A DNA stretch of 7,583 nt from NCBI GenBank assembly GCA_026397695.1, contig JAPLUJ010000248.1:1-7583 (forward strand). The letters are read 5' to 3'. Both the position numbers and the translations under genes were made by a program. Within the stretch, counting starts at the first letter, position 1. Each line of letters begins with the position of its first letter. Positions 1-5,970 of this stretch are shown in pieces. The notes under the pieces were generated by a model. That model was not told the origin of the DNA, did no database searches, and saw only the letters and a list, made by a program, of their open reading frames with translations. The stretch is from Verrucomicrobiota bacterium (GTDB lineage Bacteria > Verrucomicrobiota > Verrucomicrobiia > Verrucomicrobiales > Akkermansiaceae).

Positions 1-2479
1 CGAGAATGTCCGTGCTCCCGCCATTGCCGGAAATCCAGCGGTAGGCGTAGAGATCCCCCCCCCCGCTGATATCGACAACGGAACCCTCTTCCGTTACCAG
101 ATCCACCGCTGCCAAATGCACGGATTTTCCAGGCACCCCGCTCACGGTGATGTCATTGCCCGCCGGATCGATCCATGATTTTCCATCCTGACTGATGCCA
201 TAAGGGATGATCGTGGGTTTTCCCGTAAGCGGATCCATCGCGGAAACCGAGGTGATTCCATCGCCAGACAGGGTTAAAGCGGATGTGACGGGACTTGGGC
301 GAACCCGACCCACGATGGGATTGAATGGCGCCGTGCCCGTGCCATCCCATCCGAGCTTGATCGTGCCGACCGGTGCGCGTAGAACTCCTCCATGGTTGAT
401 CTGCGAAGCATATACTCCGAGAGATCCCCCTGCTGAAAGCGGCAACTGGCGCGTAGAACCACCCGTGATCGAAACCGTGCCTTTCATCGGCTGGCCGCCC
501 GAGGTGAAGTCGTAGGCGAAGATGTCGAACCGTCCCGCGCTGGTCGGATAGATCTGGCCGGCTTTGAGATTCAGATTGCCTGCCACGCTCAGTGTGCCAT
601 TGCCGCGAATGTCACCGCCAGCGGCGTTGATTCCAATCGTTCCCAATCCGTCTATCGAAAGATTTCCGATATCGACGAGACTCGCATCGACACTCAGCCC
701 GCCGTCACCGTAGGTTGGTGCGAAACTGTAAGGAGTGGTGACTCCGGACACATCCGATTTTGTGAAAAGGATGACTGTTTCGGTGGCCAATTTCGGCGCG
801 GTGAACGCCTGCCCGAGATTGACGTAGCCGGAGCGCAGACTGACATTTCCTTGTCCTGAAATGACGCCGCCGCTTGATACCCTCAATGATCCGGGAGTAT
901 GAATGGATACATCGCCATCAAACGCCACATTTCCATTCAGTGAGAGCGAATCGAAACCGCCTGCTGAAAAGGTGGAGACTGTGAAATTACCAATGCCTTG
1001 GAGTGGTGTTCCTGACGAGTCCGTTAAAGGAGTTCCCAAACCTCGGGAAACGAAATCCGACGGCACAAGAAAGCCGTCCTGGCGCACCACCAGATTGCTC
1101 TGGGCGGTATTCGACTCGGTGCCGACTGCCACAAAGCGCCCGGACGAAACGGCAACCGAACCACCCGTGGCGGAAGTTCCTCCGGCCCGACCGATCAGCG
1201 TGGCATCGGAATACAGCATCCGGGAGCCACTAAAAGTGATGCGCCCGCCGTTAGAATCAACCGTGACCGGAACATAATTCCGACCACTCGAGGAATTGAC
1301 GAGCGCCGGGTCGAGCGACAGCGAGGATGGTGGCAGGTCGAGGATGCCGCTGGTCCCTGAAACGTCTAACGTCGCACCCCGCGCGGCGACAATGTTGCCC
1401 GTGACGGAAATCGCACCGCCGGCAAACACCTGGCCCTGACGGCGGTGGTACGCGTTTTCTATCAGAACAACCTTGCCGGCGGTTGATAGATAGGCGGTAT
1501 TTCCGAGCAGCACGGTCGGGAGCAGGGTATCGGGATTAAGAGATGGAAAACGCAGCGCGCCGATGACGGAGATCGTTCCTCCGGGGCAGGTGACACTACC
1601 TGCCAGAGTCACGGTCTCACCGCTGAAGGAGACCGCCCCTTTGGCATCCGTGAGGATGGAGGCACCCTCGGCAAGGACGACATCACCTCTTCCCAGAATC
1701 GTACTTGAAAAACTGTCAATGGCTCCCAGTGCGCTGAATGTTAGCGAACCCGGCGAACGGACGCCTTCCTCTCTGGTAACGGTCTGAAGTTCAATTTCCC
1801 CTCCATCCGTATTGGCGAGCCAGCCCGAGACAATCGGTCTGAGGGTGGTTTGCGTTGCGATATACACTCCGGTGACGAATTTCCCGGGGGTGTCGCTGGC
1901 AAGGCCCAGGCCGGTGATAGAGAAGGCACCGAATCCCCCTTGATTGAAAAATTCCCCGGCAAGAACATTGACCCCGGCATTAGGGGTCGAGCCTCCGATC
2001 TGAAACGCCGGCGCTTGCAGTGTTAGGCTTGCGGCCTTGGCGCCGGAGTATCCCGCGAGCGTCGCACCAAGGCTCAAATGTCCCCCCAACAGCATGGTTT
2101 GGTCCAGATCACGTCCCGCGGATATCAGAATCGAACCTCCGTTGCCGTAACTCACGGTGCCGCGCGGATTCACATGCACACCGCCCGACACATCGAGTTT
2201 TCCTCCAGCGGCAAGCTCCGCCGAATAGGCGTTGATGTTGATCGAACCACCGTTCAGGAACAAGGGCAGAGGACCTGCCATGTCGGCGCTGAGCCGATCA
2301 TCGACCAGCAGTCCGCTGGTGCTGACCACACCGCTGGCACCGAGTGTGAAAACTCCTCGTCCGGCAACCGGGTCGGGAAGGGTGCCTCCCGAGGTGTTAT
2401 CGAGTTTGTTGATCGTGGCGAGCGACAGATTCGGACTGTTGAAGCTGATTTTCCCGCTGGGTATGGAAATGCCCGCCAT
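1..2479 (-). CDS. Continuation of the haemagglutinin-like exoprotein, 3' end missing
   Basis: I scanned this frame for stops: none of the tta, cta or tca triplets on the plus strand between 1 and 2479 falls in it, so it is open for 826 codons to the left edge. It is the direct continuation of the upstream adhesin: IDGG is followed by ISIPSGKISFNSPNLSL, and further on by repeated beta-helix blocks such as GGSINI, AAGGKLDVSGGVHV, YGNGGSILISAG and GSVTCPGGTISV. Near the edge it reads VVDISGGGDLYAYRW, a motif I associate with this family. An ATG at 2479 could serve as a formal start, but it overlaps codons belonging to the upstream frame and the piece lacks a signal peptide and TPS domain, so alone it would not be exported. 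One Cys (GSVTCPGG) is present. The C-terminus, needed to judge anchoring or release, is outside the window. Confidence 0.9.
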   Translation of the reverse strand, partial: MAGISIPSGKISFNSPNLSLATINKLDNTSGGTLPDPVAGRGVFTLGASGVVSTSGLLVDDRLSADMAGPLPLFLNGGSININAYSAELAAGGKLDVSGGVHVNPRGTVSYGNGGSILISAGRDLDQTMLLGGHLSLGATLAGYSGAKAASLTLQAPAFQIGGSTPNAGVNVLAGEFFNQGGFGAFSITGLGLASDTPGKFVTGVYIATQTTLRPIVSGWLANTDGGEIELQTVTREEGVRSPGSLTFSALGAIDSFSSTILGRGDVVLAEGASILTDAKGAVSFSGETVTLAGSVTCPGGTISVIGALRFPSLNPDTLLPTVLLGNTAYLSTAGKVVLIENAYHRRQGQVFAGGAISVTGNIVAARGATLDVSGTSGILDLPPSSLSLDPALVNSSSGRNYVPVTVDSNGGRITFSGSRMLYSDATLIGRAGGTSATGGSVAVSSGRFVAVGTESNTAQSNLVVRQDGFLVPSDFVSRGLGTPLTDSSGTPLQGIGNFTVSTFSAGGFDSLSLNGNVAFDGDVSIHTPGSLRVSSGGVISGQGNVSLRSGYVNLGQAFTAPKLATETVILFTKSDVSGVTTPYSFAPTYGDGGLSVDASLVDIGNLSIDGLGTIGINAAGGDIRGNGTLSVAGNLNLKAGQIYPTSAGRFDIFAYDFTSGGQPMKGTVSITGGSTRQLPLSAGGSLGVYASQINHGGVLRAPVGTIKLGWDGTGTAPFNPIVGRVRPSPVTSALTLSGDGITSVSAMDPLTGKPTIIPYGISQDGKSWIDPAGNDITVSGVPGKSVHLAAVDLVTEEGSVVDISGGGDLYAYRWISGNGGSTDIL
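55..64 (-). repeat. G10 homopolymer tract in the adhesin coding strand
   Basis: Ten consecutive C on the plus strand (G on the coding strand) encode part of SGGGDLYAY. The reading frame is correct through the tract, since the same open frame continues on both sides with family-like residues. Tracts of this length are prone to slipped-strand length change, so this is a candidate on/off switch or an assembly weak point. Confidence 0.8.
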
Positions 2480-5054
2480 CGATCTCGATATTGGATGCCG
2501 TGAAAGCGATTTCACCGCCGGGCGCCGCGGTAATGGACACATTATCCGGAACGATAATGGTGCCGTCGTGGTTATCGATGGACAGCACGCCGAATCCGCC
2601 GCCGGACATCAGCTCGGGAGATAGGTAAACCTGTTGGAGTCGTTCGCTGGAGAGTACCGCCGGATTTCCGTTCACGTCCGTTGCGAACGGTGCCGCCGCG
2701 GGCAGATTCCTCTCTGCGGTGAAGGTCACCGTCGGAGGTGTCGGCGAGTACAGCGGGAAAGTCGGATAAGCGATATCCTGAGCCTGAAAAGCAAGCGTGA
2801 GCGTGCTCCTGGCTGGCGGAGTGATGCGTTGGTTGTCGCCGACCACCGTCGTGCCGACAAAGCCGCCGTCGAGCGCCATGGACGCGGCGGTGATAGAGAT
2901 CTTGCCGCCTGCAGCCCCCTCGGTGTAGCCCGCTTCGTAGCGGAAACCGGCGGGTGTGATCACGCCATCGAAAACATTCGCAACGCCGAACTTGGGATTG
3001 GATTCGGTGAACGTGCCGTCGTAAATGCCATCATAGACCACGTCGGGCGTGGCGCTGCCGATGTCCACAAGCCGTCCTCCGGTGATCAACCGGGTGGTTC
3101 TAACCATTCCGCCTTCAAACAAAGTGGAACCGCCTGATACCGCGATGTTGGAACCGCTCTGCATCACGACGGAACCGCCCGCGTTGATGGTGACCGAGCC
3201 GCCGGCCACGGTGAGTTGGCCGACCGAGCGCTGGATCAGATTGGCGAATCCCGAAACATCCGCCAGGGGGGTTCCTATCCATCCGTCGCCGGTGTTGCGG
3301 ATATCCACCGCCACCGTGGCATTGCGGAGCACGCCCAGGCGTTGCAGCGGGGAATCCGCCAATTCCGCCGAGCGCAGATCCACCGAGATGATGTTTTGCG
3401 CAACGGATACCGGCACGGCGAGCGAACCTGAAACATCGATTTCGGCATCTTGCTCCAGATATACCTGTCCGCCGGATTGGACGAAGGTGGATCTGGGGGG
3501 GGTAGCGTTCTCATACAACCAGTTACCCGCGGCAAGACTCACCTGGGCATTCGGTGCTAACAGAACAGACGCTTCACCAACCCGGATGGTCTTGCCGCTG
3601 ATATTGATCTTGGAGCGCAATGCCAACTCGGTGCCGATAGTGGTTTCATTGCTGTCGTACTCGGGAAGAATGCGCAGCACGCTTTCAGGTCCAAGGTTCA
3701 CCGCGCCGGTGTTTTTGAAAAGGAACAAGGCGCCGGTGGACGTGGTGCTCGCCCGGTTGGACACCGCGTTGTAGCTGGCCTGGATGTCGATGCGCCCGTT
3801 GAGGGAAACGGAAGTGGTGCTGACCAATCCTCCGTTGTGGTTGATTTCGCGACCCGCGATGGTGATGCTGCCGCGCGGGGCTTCGATCATGCCATCCTGA
3901 GTGACGGTGCCGGTGTAAAGACCGGCGAGCGGATCGGCGACCGCGCCGACAAACACATCCAGACCGCGGAGGCTGGGATCGGAGGATGAGTGGCCGTCGA
4001 ATCCAACCTGCAAACCGGCGGCAAGAATGGCTTGGCCGTCTGGAGTGAGGATGCTGCCCAGGTTGCTGACGTTAGAGCCTACGAGCGTGATGCGCCCGCC
4101 GACTTTGGCCGAGTTGGTCGGGCTGTTGAGGATGGCTCCTTGCTGAACGACGACATCGCCGTATTTCCCGGTGGTGGCAGGCGGGGCTTCGGGGGTGAAG
4201 GCGGGGGTTCCGTTGAGTCCTGCGGGAATGGCCAGTCCGCTGAACAGAAACTGCGCGTCAGGGTTGTTGAGCAGGCCGCGATTGATTAGATTATCATTGA
4301 TCGGCAGCGACGAAACGGTTAGACTGCGGGCATTGACCTGGCTGCTGCCGCCGAAAATGATGCCGTTGGTGTTGATGATATATACTTGGCCGTCGGCTTT
4401 GATAGATGCGAGGATCTGAGTCGGGTTGCCACTGGGATCGCTGATTTTGTTGAAGGCAATCCACTGGCCGACGTTCTCGCCGCCGGCGCTCTGATCGAAG
4501 GTGAGGGTGGTTTCCTTGCCAACGTTGAAGGTCTGCCAGTGGAGCAAGGCCTGCTGGGTGGTCTGTTTGATGGTGACCTTGGTGGCATCGGCGGGATTCA
4601 CGGGCAGCAGTTCCGCGCCGGTCCAAACGTTTTTCTGCGGCTTCAGGGGATCGGTGCCCACCGGCGCGGGGTGGAGACCGCCAAGCGCGATTCCGTTAGG
4701 AACCGCAGGGAGCGGGGCAGCGGTGGTGCCTAGATTGTTAGCTCCGCTGATTGCGGCGTTGCGCGCGGCGTTCTGCATGGCGCGCACGGCGTCGAGCGCA
4801 CGGGTGGTGCGGGCCAGGGTGTCGCGTACGTTGGCACGGGCGGCGTCGGAGCTGGCGGCGGCCCCGCCGCTGCCGGCTCCGACGGCGGGCGCGCCGTTGC
4901 CGTTGGATCGTACTCCGCCGCCGCGCAGAATGTCGCCGGCATCGGCGATGAAGCCGCTGATGAGGACGGCGAAGCCGATGACGGCGGACACGCCGTAGCG
5001 CAGCGGTGCGCTGCGGAGCGGGGTGTTGCGGGTGAACCAAGGTCGCGGTTTCAT
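2397..5054 (-). CDS. Filamentous-haemagglutinin-like TPS exoprotein, N-terminal part (frameshifted)
   Basis: The frame encodes 885 aa, of which residues 1-861 are genuine and 862-885 (HFHTQREN... to the TAA) are out-of-frame read-through after an apparent extra base. Residues 1-38 are a basic n-region plus hydrophobic segment (VSAVIGFAVLISGFIADA), an extended signal peptide. Residues 45-135 are a Gly/Ala-rich and helical spacer (ANVRDTLARTTRALDAVRAMQ). Residues about 140-275 are the haemagglutination-activity (TPS) domain: VTIKQTTQQALLHWQTFNVG, ENVGQWIAFNKI, and INTNGIIFGG at 227-236, equivalent to the NPNGI motif. TPS domains are recognised by TpsB outer-membrane transporters. The rest is beta-helix passenger sequence with recurrent Gly-rich turns (GGRITLVGSNVSNLGSI, GGSVTINAGGSVVMQSGS). 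No cysteine occurs in residues 1-861, as usual for such passengers. The expected product is a secreted or surface-bound fibrous adhesin. No TpsB partner is in the window. Confidence 0.92.
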   Translation of the reverse strand: MKPRPWFTRNTPLRSAPLRYGVSAVIGFAVLISGFIADAGDILRGGGVRSNGNGAPAVGAGSGGAAASSDAARANVRDTLARTTRALDAVRAMQNAARNAAISGANNLGTTAAPLPAVPNGIALGGLHPAPVGTDPLKPQKNVWTGAELLPVNPADATKVTIKQTTQQALLHWQTFNVGKETTLTFDQSAGGENVGQWIAFNKISDPSGNPTQILASIKADGQVYIINTNGIIFGGSSQVNARSLTVSSLPINDNLINRGLLNNPDAQFLFSGLAIPAGLNGTPAFTPEAPPATTGKYGDVVVQQGAILNSPTNSAKVGGRITLVGSNVSNLGSILTPDGQAILAAGLQVGFDGHSSSDPSLRGLDVFVGAVADPLAGLYTGTVTQDGMIEAPRGSITIAGREINHNGGLVSTTSVSLNGRIDIQASYNAVSNRASTTSTGALFLFKNTGAVNLGPESVLRILPEYDSNETTIGTELALRSKINISGKTIRVGEASVLLAPNAQVSLAAGNWLYENATPPRSTFVQSGGQVYLEQDAEIDVSGSLAVPVSVAQNIISVDLRSAELADSPLQRLGVLRNATVAVDIRNTGDGWIGTPLADVSGFANLIQRSVGQLTVAGGSVTINAGGSVVMQSGSNIAVSGGSTLFEGGMVRTTRLITGGRLVDIGSATPDVVYDGIYDGTFTESNPKFGVANVFDGVITPAGFRYEAGYTEGAAGGKISITAASMALDGGFVGTTVVGDNQRITPPARSTLTLAFQAQDIAYPTFPLYSPTPPTVTFTAERNLPAAAPFATDVNGNPAVLSSERLQQVYLSPELMSGGGFGVLSIDNHDGTIIVPDNVSITAAPGGEIAFTASNIEIDGGHFHTQRENQLQQSESVARHDQQTR
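2471..2476 (-). other. Frameshift site in the adhesin gene (apparent +1)
   Basis: On the coding strand the text is GAT GGC GGG CAT TTC. Removing one G from the GGG codon (2472-2474, codon 861) gives GAT GGC GGC ATT TCC, which joins EIDGG directly to ISIPSGK and restores a frame open for the remaining 2.47 kb. As written, translation ends at the TAA at 2397 after 24 foreign residues. The open, family-like sequence on both sides means the change is either very recent or a sequencing or assembly error. Confidence 0.88.
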
Positions 5055-5198
5055 GCGGAAATAAAATCAGAGTTAGGGGCTGCGGCGGCTCAGGGCTTTG
5101 ACAGCAGTTTCATAAGTTCGAAGAGCACCTCGGAGACCTCCGCATGGAGGGTGCATGATGTTAGAAAAAGAATGGCGACGCGCAATTTCATGCGGGGG
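5055..5198. other. Gap between coiled-coil gene and adhesin gene
   Basis: This 144-nt interval contains the possible small ORF described separately. On the coding strand, the 35 nt directly before the adhesin ATG include an AT-rich patch (GATTTTATTTCC) and no GGAGG-type ribosome site. A short stem CCTCC/GGAGG (5137-5141 with 5146-5150, loop gcat) lies inside the small ORF and is not followed by a T run, so it does not look like an intrinsic terminator. I see no convincing promoter. Confidence 0.6.
5090..5191 (-). CDS. Possible small exported peptide or lipoprotein (33 aa)
   Basis: This ATG-to-TGA frame occupies most of the 144-nt gap between the coiled-coil gene and the adhesin. It starts 7 nt after the coiled-coil stop, the same spacing as between porin and coiled-coil. 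The product begins MKLR, then a hydrophobic run VAILFL, then LTSC, which fits the lipobox pattern [LVI][ASTVI][GAS]C at residues 10-13; alternatively signal peptidase I could cut after THR-LEU-HIS-ALA (TLHA, residues 14-17). The remaining tail (EVSEVLFELMKLLSKP) would form a short amphipathic helix ending in basic residues. The hydrophobic part is short for a signal peptide and there is no Shine-Dalgarno motif, so this could be a chance frame or a degraded gene remnant. No known family is recognised. Confidence 0.42.
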   Translation of the reverse strand: MKLRVAILFLTSCTLHAEVSEVLFELMKLLSKP

Positions 5199-5963
5199 TC
5201 AGGGCTTTTTCGCGGGCGCCGCGATGCGGTTGTCGATGATCTTGTCCTTGTATCCTTGGACGAGGTTTTCCACCTTCACGCGGGTGGTGCCGATGAAGGG
5301 CTCGCGAGCGGCGAGCGCCTTGCCGAGGGCGTAGTTTTTGTAGCGGTCGAGAATCTCGCAGGCGGTGTTGAAAAGAGCGATGTTCTTGGCTTCCCGGTCG
5401 GCGATGGTGCGCTTGTTGACGATGATCTCGGCGGCGAGTTTGGCGCGCTCGTCTTCCTTGGTGCGGGCGACTTCGGCGGCTTGCTGATAGCCAGCCTTCC
5501 ATTTTTCGAGAGCTTCGGTGAATTGCACGATGCGTTTCTCACGCTCGGCGAGTTTGTTGTTGAGAGTGGCGATGGCTTCGTCGGAGGCGGCCTTGTCCGC
5601 GTTGCTTTGCTTGACCAGGGCGGCGTTGCGTTTTTCGAGTTCGTCGATCCGGGTGGTCAACTCCTTGTTCTTGAGATCGGCGGCGGACTGGGCGGCCTGG
5701 GCGTTGGCGGCCTCGTTCTGGGCACTGCGCAGTTGCAGCAGCGTGGCGCGAAGTTGCTCGCGGAGCTTCTGCGCGGGATCCGCAGCCTCAGCGGCACAGA
5801 CAGGAATGGACTGATAGATAATGACGAACAGATAGACGAAGAGCAGGAGCGGGACGCTCCTGGCACGGACTGGAGCGGGACGCTCCAGCCACCTGGCATA
5901 TCTGGCACGGACTGGTGCGGGACGCTCCAGCCACTTGGATTGGGTGCGGGTGATGAACTGCAT
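5199..5963 (-). CDS. Exported coiled-coil protein of unknown function
   Basis: I chose the ATG at 5963 (254 aa), 7 nt after the porin stop. In-frame ATGs at 5984 and 6035 would add 7 or 24 residues but overlap the porin gene. No Shine-Dalgarno motif precedes any of them. Residues 1-35 form an unusually long basic n-region holding two tandem 14-residue units (WLERPAPVRARYAR, then WLERPAPVRAR) encoded by DNA repeats. Residues 37-55 are the hydrophobic core (PLLLFVYLFVIIY), with plausible cleavage around VCAAEAA (55-61). Residues 65-195 are rich in Ala, Lys, Glu and Gln with heptad-like spacing (KLREQLRATLLQLRSAQ, LTTRIDELEKRNAALV), consistent with a long coiled coil. The C-terminus (about 200-246) is a distinct compact block with EILDRY, AREPF, GTTRVKVENLVQ and YKDKIID. 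The likely location is the periplasm or outer envelope. I recognise no enzyme motif. Its place between porin and giant adhesin suggests an envelope role, which is inference only. Confidence 0.75.
   Translation of the reverse strand: MQFITRTQSKWLERPAPVRARYARWLERPAPVRARSVPLLLFVYLFVIIYQSIPVCAAEAADPAQKLREQLRATLLQLRSAQNEAANAQAAQSAADLKNKELTTRIDELEKRNAALVKQSNADKAASDEAIATLNNKLAEREKRIVQFTEALEKWKAGYQQAAEVARTKEDERAKLAAEIIVNKRTIADREAKNIALFNTACEILDRYKNYALGKALAAREPFIGTTRVKVENLVQGYKDKIIDNRIAAPAKKP
5845..5861. repeat. Third palindromic core of the same REP-like family
   Basis: Perfect hairpin with arms AGGAGCG and CGCTCCT around a GGA loop. The inner 12 bases (gcgggacgctcc) are identical to the cores at 5875-5886 and 5917-5928. 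The flanking sequence diverges from the 36-nt unit, so this is a partial or differently flanked copy. On the coding strand it encodes RSVPL at the start of the signal-peptide hydrophobic core. Confidence 0.75.
5861..5938. repeat. Two direct copies of a palindromic (REP-like) 36-nt unit
   Basis: Copies at 5861-5896 and 5903-5938 match at 34 of 36 positions and are separated by 6 nt (catatc), giving an exact 42-nt period that keeps reading frame. Each starts with tggcacggactgg and contains a hairpin core. In copy A the arms CTGGAGCG (5870-5877) and CGCTCCAG (5881-5888) flank a GGA loop and are perfectly complementary; copy B (5912-5930) has one mismatch in the left arm (T for A). A third, partial core lies next door at 5845-5861. 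The organisation resembles repetitive extragenic palindromes, but here it lies within the 5' end of a coding sequence. Confidence 0.85.
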
Positions 5964-5970
5964 AATACCG

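Noticed and set aside
207..1277. Plus-strand frames on the left side (207-515, 903-1277)
   Set aside because: The opposite strand carries the unbroken haemagglutinin-like frame with family-typical residues throughout, so these are shadows.
2469..2480. Programmed ribosomal frameshift
   Set aside because: No slippery heptamer or clear downstream stimulatory structure is evident at GGCGGGCAT; a simple extra G explains the data better.
3049..3774. 241-codon plus-strand open frame
   Set aside because: It lies entirely antisense to the adhesin; the translation is a low-complexity Pro/Ser/Thr/Arg mix with no domain.
5098..5103. Plus-strand TTGACA resembling a -35 box
   Set aside because: No TATAAT-like sequence lies about 17 nt downstream and no plus-strand gene follows.
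5125..5154. Possible terminator or attenuator hairpin before the adhesin
   Set aside because: Competing short stems (GCACC/GGTGC and CCTCC/GGAGG) exist but no T run follows on the coding strand, and they fall inside the small ORF.
5845..5938. CRISPR-like array
   Set aside because: There are only two full repeat copies with a 6-nt spacer; repeats are palindromic and translated in frame, and no cas gene is near.
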